From assembly GCA_025612245.1 (NCBI GenBank), contig JAAXKQ010000001.1, positions 248,001-312,000 of the forward strand: DNA of 64,000 bases, read 5' to 3'. Made by a program: the position numbers and the translations under genes. The notes under the pieces are model-generated. The model was not told the origin of the DNA, searched no databases, and worked only from the letters and a program-made list of their open reading frames with translations. The stretch is from Ignavibacteria bacterium. GTDB taxonomy: Bacteria > Bacteroidota > Ignavibacteria > Ignavibacteriales > SURF-24. Shown piece after piece: positions 60,447 through 64,000 of the stretch (positions are counted from its first letter, which is position 1; every line of letters begins with the position of its first letter).

Positions 60447-61748
60447 ATGTCCACGCGTGTAATTGACGTAAACGAAAGGCCATCCATGGCCAAAAGCATC
60501 CCCCTAAGCTTCCAACATCTTTTTGCGATGTTCGGAGCCTCGGTGCTTGTTCCCATACTTTTTAAGATCAATCCGGCTACGGTTTTGTTCATGAACGGCA
60601 TAGGAACACTACTCTACATTTTCATAACAAAGGGCAAAATTCCGGCATTCCTGGGATCAAGCTTTGCCTTCATTTCACCGGTATTTATCGTCATGTCGGG
60701 AGGCGGCTACGAAGCTGCTTTAGGCGGGTTCATTGTTTCGGGACTGATATTTATAACGGTTGCTCTTCTGTTCAAGTATCTGGGAACCGGATGGATACAC
60801 GTGGTATTCCCTCCGGCAGCAATGGGAGCAATTGTAGCCATAATAGGACTTGAGCTGGCACCGGTTGCAGCCAATATGGCGGGTCTCATATCCAAGAACA
60901 ACGCTCCCCTGGATCCGAGGGCAGTCACGGTTTCCGTCTCTACGCTTGCCGTGGTAATCTTAGGTTCGGTTTTGTTCAGGGGGTTCCTGAAGATAATACC
61001 CATACTCATCGGGGTTATTTTCGGCTACATCCTCTCCCTTTCGATGGGAATAGTAAACTTCTCGGCCATAAACCAGGCTTCATGGTTTGCCTTGCCTACT
61101 TTTTATACTCCGCAGTTCAGCCTCTCGGCAATCATAGTCATTATTCCGGCCTCGCTGGTTGTAATTGCAGAGCACATCGGGCACCTGATTGTAACGGGAA
61201 ACATAGTAGGACGCGACCTGGCAAAGGATCCCGGTCTTCACCGTTCACTGATGGGTGACGGAATTTCGACGACAATATCGGGATTTTTCGGCTCTGTGCC
61301 AACGACTACCTACGGAGAGAACATCGGCGTACTGGCAATTACAAAGGTCTACAGCGTTTGGGTAATTGGAGGAGCGGCCGTCCTGTCAATTGTTGTCTCG
61401 TTTTTCGGTAAATTTGCCGCGGCAATACAGACGATCCCTCTTCCTGTAATGGGCGGAATTTCACTCATGCTCTTCGGCGTCATTGCAGCCTCGGGTATCA
61501 GAATGCTGGTAGAATCTAAGATCGACTACAGCCAGCCAAGGAACCTTATCTTAACGGCTTTCGTACTCATTATTGGCCTCAGCGGCGCCCAGCTGAAAAT
61601 CGGATCCGTTACACTTGCCGGAATGGCTCTTGCCACCGTTTTCTCGATAATCATAAGCCTTACATTCAAAATTTTTGAAGTAGCGGGACTCATGAACGAA
61701 AAAGAAGAAGCCGTTAGCATAGAACAGAATACGGACTCCGAAGCTTAA
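60447..61748 (+). CDS. Uracil/xanthine permease (UraA type)
   Basis: 433 aa NCS2 transporter of the uracil/xanthine branch: SFQHLFAMFGASVLVP at the N-terminus, PAFLGSSFAFI, AEHIGHL with the proton-coupling Glu, and GSVPTTTYGENIGVLAITKVYS. Imports uracil (or xanthine) with protons. AGAAGGAG site. Lies after the purine permease but behind its terminator. It fits with the cytosine deaminase elsewhere in the window. Confidence 0.9.
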   Translation: MSTRVIDVNERPSMAKSIPLSFQHLFAMFGASVLVPILFKINPATVLFMNGIGTLLYIFITKGKIPAFLGSSFAFISPVFIVMSGGGYEAALGGFIVSGLIFITVALLFKYLGTGWIHVVFPPAAMGAIVAIIGLELAPVAANMAGLISKNNAPLDPRAVTVSVSTLAVVILGSVLFRGFLKIIPILIGVIFGYILSLSMGIVNFSAINQASWFALPTFYTPQFSLSAIIVIIPASLVVIAEHIGHLIVTGNIVGRDLAKDPGLHRSLMGDGISTTISGFFGSVPTTTYGENIGVLAITKVYSVWVIGGAAVLSIVVSFFGKFAAAIQTIPLPVMGGISLMLFGVIAASGIRMLVESKIDYSQPRNLILTAFVLIIGLSGAQLKIGSVTLAGMALATVFSIIISLTFKIFEVAGLMNEKEEAVSIEQNTDSEA

Positions 61749-61767
61749 AGAATTAACCGTTGCCTCA

Positions 61768-61819
61768 TTTGGGCTTCCTCCCCCGAGTAATGCTTATTCA
61801 GAGAGGGATGAAGCCCAAA
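61768..61819. terminator. long hairpin after the uracil permease
   Basis: TTTGGGCTTC (61768-61777) pairs with GAAGCCCAAA (61810-61819). Inside lie TCCC/GGGA and GAGTAA/TTATTC stems. It probably stops or stabilises the transcript. No clean T-run follows on the plus strand. Confidence 0.55.
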
Positions 61820-62036
61820 ACTTTCTTCCCATAAAAATACCTTCACCTGCAAATTTACGGTACTGCGCAATTGCTCCACAAATAAATTAATTCAACGGGT
61901 CATTCGGGTTTAATAGATAAAATTTATGACCTTATAAATGGGATTGATTTTATGTCCAAAAGGGATTTATTATCGAGTAATAGCACATACACATCTTTAG
62001 ACTGGTTCATAAATAAATAACTCAGGGGAGGTCATT
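61820..62036. other. intergenic, upstream of the cytochrome gene
   Basis: 217 bp AT-rich, with the cytochrome promoter presumably inside; no firm element picked. Confidence 0.35.
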
Positions 62037-64000
62037 ATGGCAAAGAATAAGATACTTATATCTTTTTTCGTAATCGTTCCCGTTTTACTCCTTTTATCGT
62101 TCCATTCACTCCATGCTCAAACCTTGACTATCACGCTTGAAGGCAAATCGCCGGGGCAGCTTCAGCTTACTGAAACCTCACAAACCTGGCCTGTATTCTC
62201 CGGCTTGCCGGTTGTGCCGCTTGGAAAGAAAGTTTTCCTCTCGGCGGATACAACTGCAGGAGGCGACACTACGGTACAGGCTCCAATGGTTACCTGGACG
62301 CTGACGGCAAAGCCAAACGGTTCAACTGCTTCATTTGAACAAAGCGGCACTTCAAGCACGAATTCATTTACTGCCGATATGAGGGGCCTTTACACAATAA
62401 CGGCTACAATTGGCTCCAAGACGGCAACACAGAACATTTTTGTCAGCGTCTTTAAAGGCATTACACTGACAAAAAACTGTGCCCCCTGCCACCAGACGCC
62501 TAAAACGGTAAATAAATTCCCGCAGTGGAGCCAGTCGGCTCACGCCACCATGTATAAGAGAGGCATTACCGGAGGGCTCTTCGGCGAATACGGCACCTAC
62601 TGCGTCAAGTGTCACACCACGGGCTGGGATTCGACGCTGAACAACGGAAACTTCGGCTACAAGGCCAAGATTACAGGCTGGGATACAACCTGGTATAAAC
62701 CCAGAAAACCGGTTAACGATACCATTCATATAACACCTGGCGACTCCAGCAGATGGGTGCTTCTGGAGACGCAGTATCAAAGCGTGGATTCAGTAGCCAA
62801 CATTGGCTGCGAACAGTGCCACGGCCCTGCAACAGACCACGCAATGACTGCCGATCCGACAAAAGTTGCAGTCTCGCTTCAGGGAAGCGTATGCAACGTG
62901 TGCCACGACCTGTCGCCAAGCTATGTTGTAGGCAGCGACTGGAGGCAGTCGAACCATGCAACCATGCCTTTAAGCGGCGAGGAAGCCGGGCGTACGGCGT
63001 GCTATCCGTGCCACAGCGGCTCTGCAATAGTGAAGTTCGCAAAGAACAAAACCGCTCCGGGCTACAATGCAACGCAGGATAATTTCCCGTCAATTGCATG
63101 CGCAAGCTGCCATGATCCTCACATGAGCGCAAACAATACTTCCTCGGTCAGGTTGACCACTCTCGATTCACTTGTAAACGGCTATAAGCCGCAGAACCCG
63201 ACAGGAACGGGCTCCATGTGCATGAACTGCCATCATGCGCGTGAAAATTCACAGGTCAGAGTTACCAATCAGGCAACGAAATTCGCCGACAGGTTCTATC
63301 CGCATTACAGCCCGCAGTCGGATATGTTCCTCGGGGCAAACGGATATGAATACGGACAGAATTTCACCGGACAGGGAACTCATAAAAACATCATGGCAAA
63401 TGCCTGCGTCGACTGCCACATGGTGGCCAACCCCGATACCTCGGTTAACAGGTTCGCAGAGGCAAACCACTTTATGAAGATGGTAGATCAGCAGGGTAAA
63501 GACAGGGTCTACGTCTGCAAGCCTTGCCACCCGTCTGTAAATACTTCATTTGACGAAGTTAAGGCTTCAAGCGACTACGACGGCAATGGAACGATCGAAG
63601 GCGTACAGACAGAAATAAGAGGACTCCTGGATAAGCTAAAAGCTGTGCTTCCAAAGGATTCGACCGGAGAGGTTGTTACAATGGCAAGAGACTCAATGAT
63701 TGTAAAGAACTTCCCGGGATATCCGAAGATTCTGCCTGCGATGTGGGACTACTACTTCGTCAAGAACGACTGGAGCTACGGCGTTCACAACTCCAGATAT
63801 GCGGTCTCTCTGCTCCAGGCTTCACTTGCACAGGTAACAGGAGTGGAAAAGTCGAATAATAACATACCGCGGATCTACGCTCTGGAACAGAACTACCCGA
63901 ACCCGTTCAACCCGGCCACAACCATTCAGTTCTCGGTTCCAGAAAATGCGGACGTGACACTGAAGGTATATGACGCCGTTGGACGTGAGGTTGCTACACT
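62037..64000 (+). CDS. Nine-heme c-type cytochrome with T9SS sorting domain (truncated by window end)
   Basis: At least 654 codons, open at the right edge. GGGGAGG site, ATG 62037, signal peptide ending at LHAQ. Residues about 30-140 form a beta-rich Ig-like domain. Nine CxxCH heme motifs follow: CAPCH, CVKCH, CEQCH, CNVCH, CYPCH, CASCH, CMNCH, CVDCH, CKPCH. Extra His in QSAHATM, QSNHATM and DPHMS could be distal ligands. After a helical segment comes a T9SS type A domain (NYPNPFNPATTIQFSVP). The protein should be exported and placed on or released from the cell surface, suggesting extracellular or outer-surface electron transfer or a multiheme reductase. Family resembles cytochrome c554-like multihemes; substrate unknown. 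Confidence 0.88.
   Translation, partial: MAKNKILISFFVIVPVLLLLSFHSLHAQTLTITLEGKSPGQLQLTETSQTWPVFSGLPVVPLGKKVFLSADTTAGGDTTVQAPMVTWTLTAKPNGSTASFEQSGTSSTNSFTADMRGLYTITATIGSKTATQNIFVSVFKGITLTKNCAPCHQTPKTVNKFPQWSQSAHATMYKRGITGGLFGEYGTYCVKCHTTGWDSTLNNGNFGYKAKITGWDTTWYKPRKPVNDTIHITPGDSSRWVLLETQYQSVDSVANIGCEQCHGPATDHAMTADPTKVAVSLQGSVCNVCHDLSPSYVVGSDWRQSNHATMPLSGEEAGRTACYPCHSGSAIVKFAKNKTAPGYNATQDNFPSIACASCHDPHMSANNTSSVRLTTLDSLVNGYKPQNPTGTGSMCMNCHHARENSQVRVTNQATKFADRFYPHYSPQSDMFLGANGYEYGQNFTGQGTHKNIMANACVDCHMVANPDTSVNRFAEANHFMKMVDQQGKDRVYVCKPCHPSVNTSFDEVKASSDYDGNGTIEGVQTEIRGLLDKLKAVLPKDSTGEVVTMARDSMIVKNFPGYPKILPAMWDYYFVKNDWSYGVHNSRYAVSLLQASLAQVTGVEKSNNNIPRIYALEQNYPNPFNPATTIQFSVPENADVTLKVYDAVGREVAT

Overview
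This window looks like a chromosomal segment of a Bacteroidota/Chlorobi-group bacterium, most likely from the Ignavibacteria. This is inferred from the gene content. Several secreted proteins end in a type IX secretion (T9SS) sorting domain with the Asn-Tyr-Pro-Asn-Pro-Phe-Asn-Pro signature, base composition is moderate, and the core genes are of the type expected there. No rRNA, CRISPR array, insertion sequence or phage module was found. The last gene runs off the right edge.

Layout. 1-7 kb, minus strand: korAB (2-oxoacid:ferredoxin oxidoreductase), dsbD and nadE. 6.8-13 kb, plus strand: a TSUP permease, a lipoprotein debranching-enzyme-like glycosidase with an esterase, and a PspC/LiaF-type envelope pair behind an ECF-sigma-like promoter. 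13-18.3 kb, minus strand: a translationally coupled prfB-yjbQ-MGMT group, in which prfB carries the programmed +1 frameshift, and a pcm-miaA-AtuA group. 18.4-19.3 kb: a UPF0316 gene and tRNA-Gly/tRNA-Cys. 19.4-27.2 kb: a GH31 glycosidase with a PA14 module, then two tandem Asp-box beta-propeller proteins that share a 272-bp DNA-identical 3' end. 27.2-29.5 kb: a fungal-type cytosine deaminase and small unknown genes, including a tandem pair of paralogs with no recognisable family. 29.8-37.4 kb: htrA-purB, then a five-PAS histidine kinase, an NtrC-family sigma-54 activator and a lone receiver protein. 37.4-41.6 kb: AIM24, ALDH7, a possible DUF305-like protein and an M50-like peptidase. 41.7-42.4 kb: tRNA-Gly/tRNA-Val and a decayed T9SS gene end. 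42.4-54.2 kb, minus strand: an S41 peptidase, UMF1-type MFS, nusB, leucine dehydrogenase, an ElyC/ABC ATPase pair, a YyaL-type protein and the squalene operon hpnC-hpnD-hpnE. 54.3-58 kb: an outer-membrane-like protein, rhodanese, a YflT-like stress protein and lipocalin. 58.3-61.7 kb: a Tsx-like channel with two nucleobase permeases behind a structured leader. 62.0 kb to the end: a nine-heme cytochrome with a T9SS tail, truncated by the window.

How the genes work together. Envelope and secretion themes dominate: DsbD, HtrA, PspC/LiaF, lipocalin and T9SS cargo. Two of these loci share an xAACxx-N16-GTCTAA promoter geometry, which suggests an envelope-stress sigma factor. Nucleobase salvage is represented by the OM channel, the AzgA-type and UraA-type permeases and the FCY1-type cytosine deaminase. 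Polysaccharide use is represented by the debranching-like lipoprotein, the esterase and the GH31 enzyme. The least understood part is the tandem pair at 28.3-29.5 kb, with TGGNACG elements upstream resembling sigma-54 -24 boxes. A similar element and a strong dyad lie downstream of the NtrC-type regulator 7 kb away, so a small sigma-54-linked regulon is a testable idea, not a demonstrated one.
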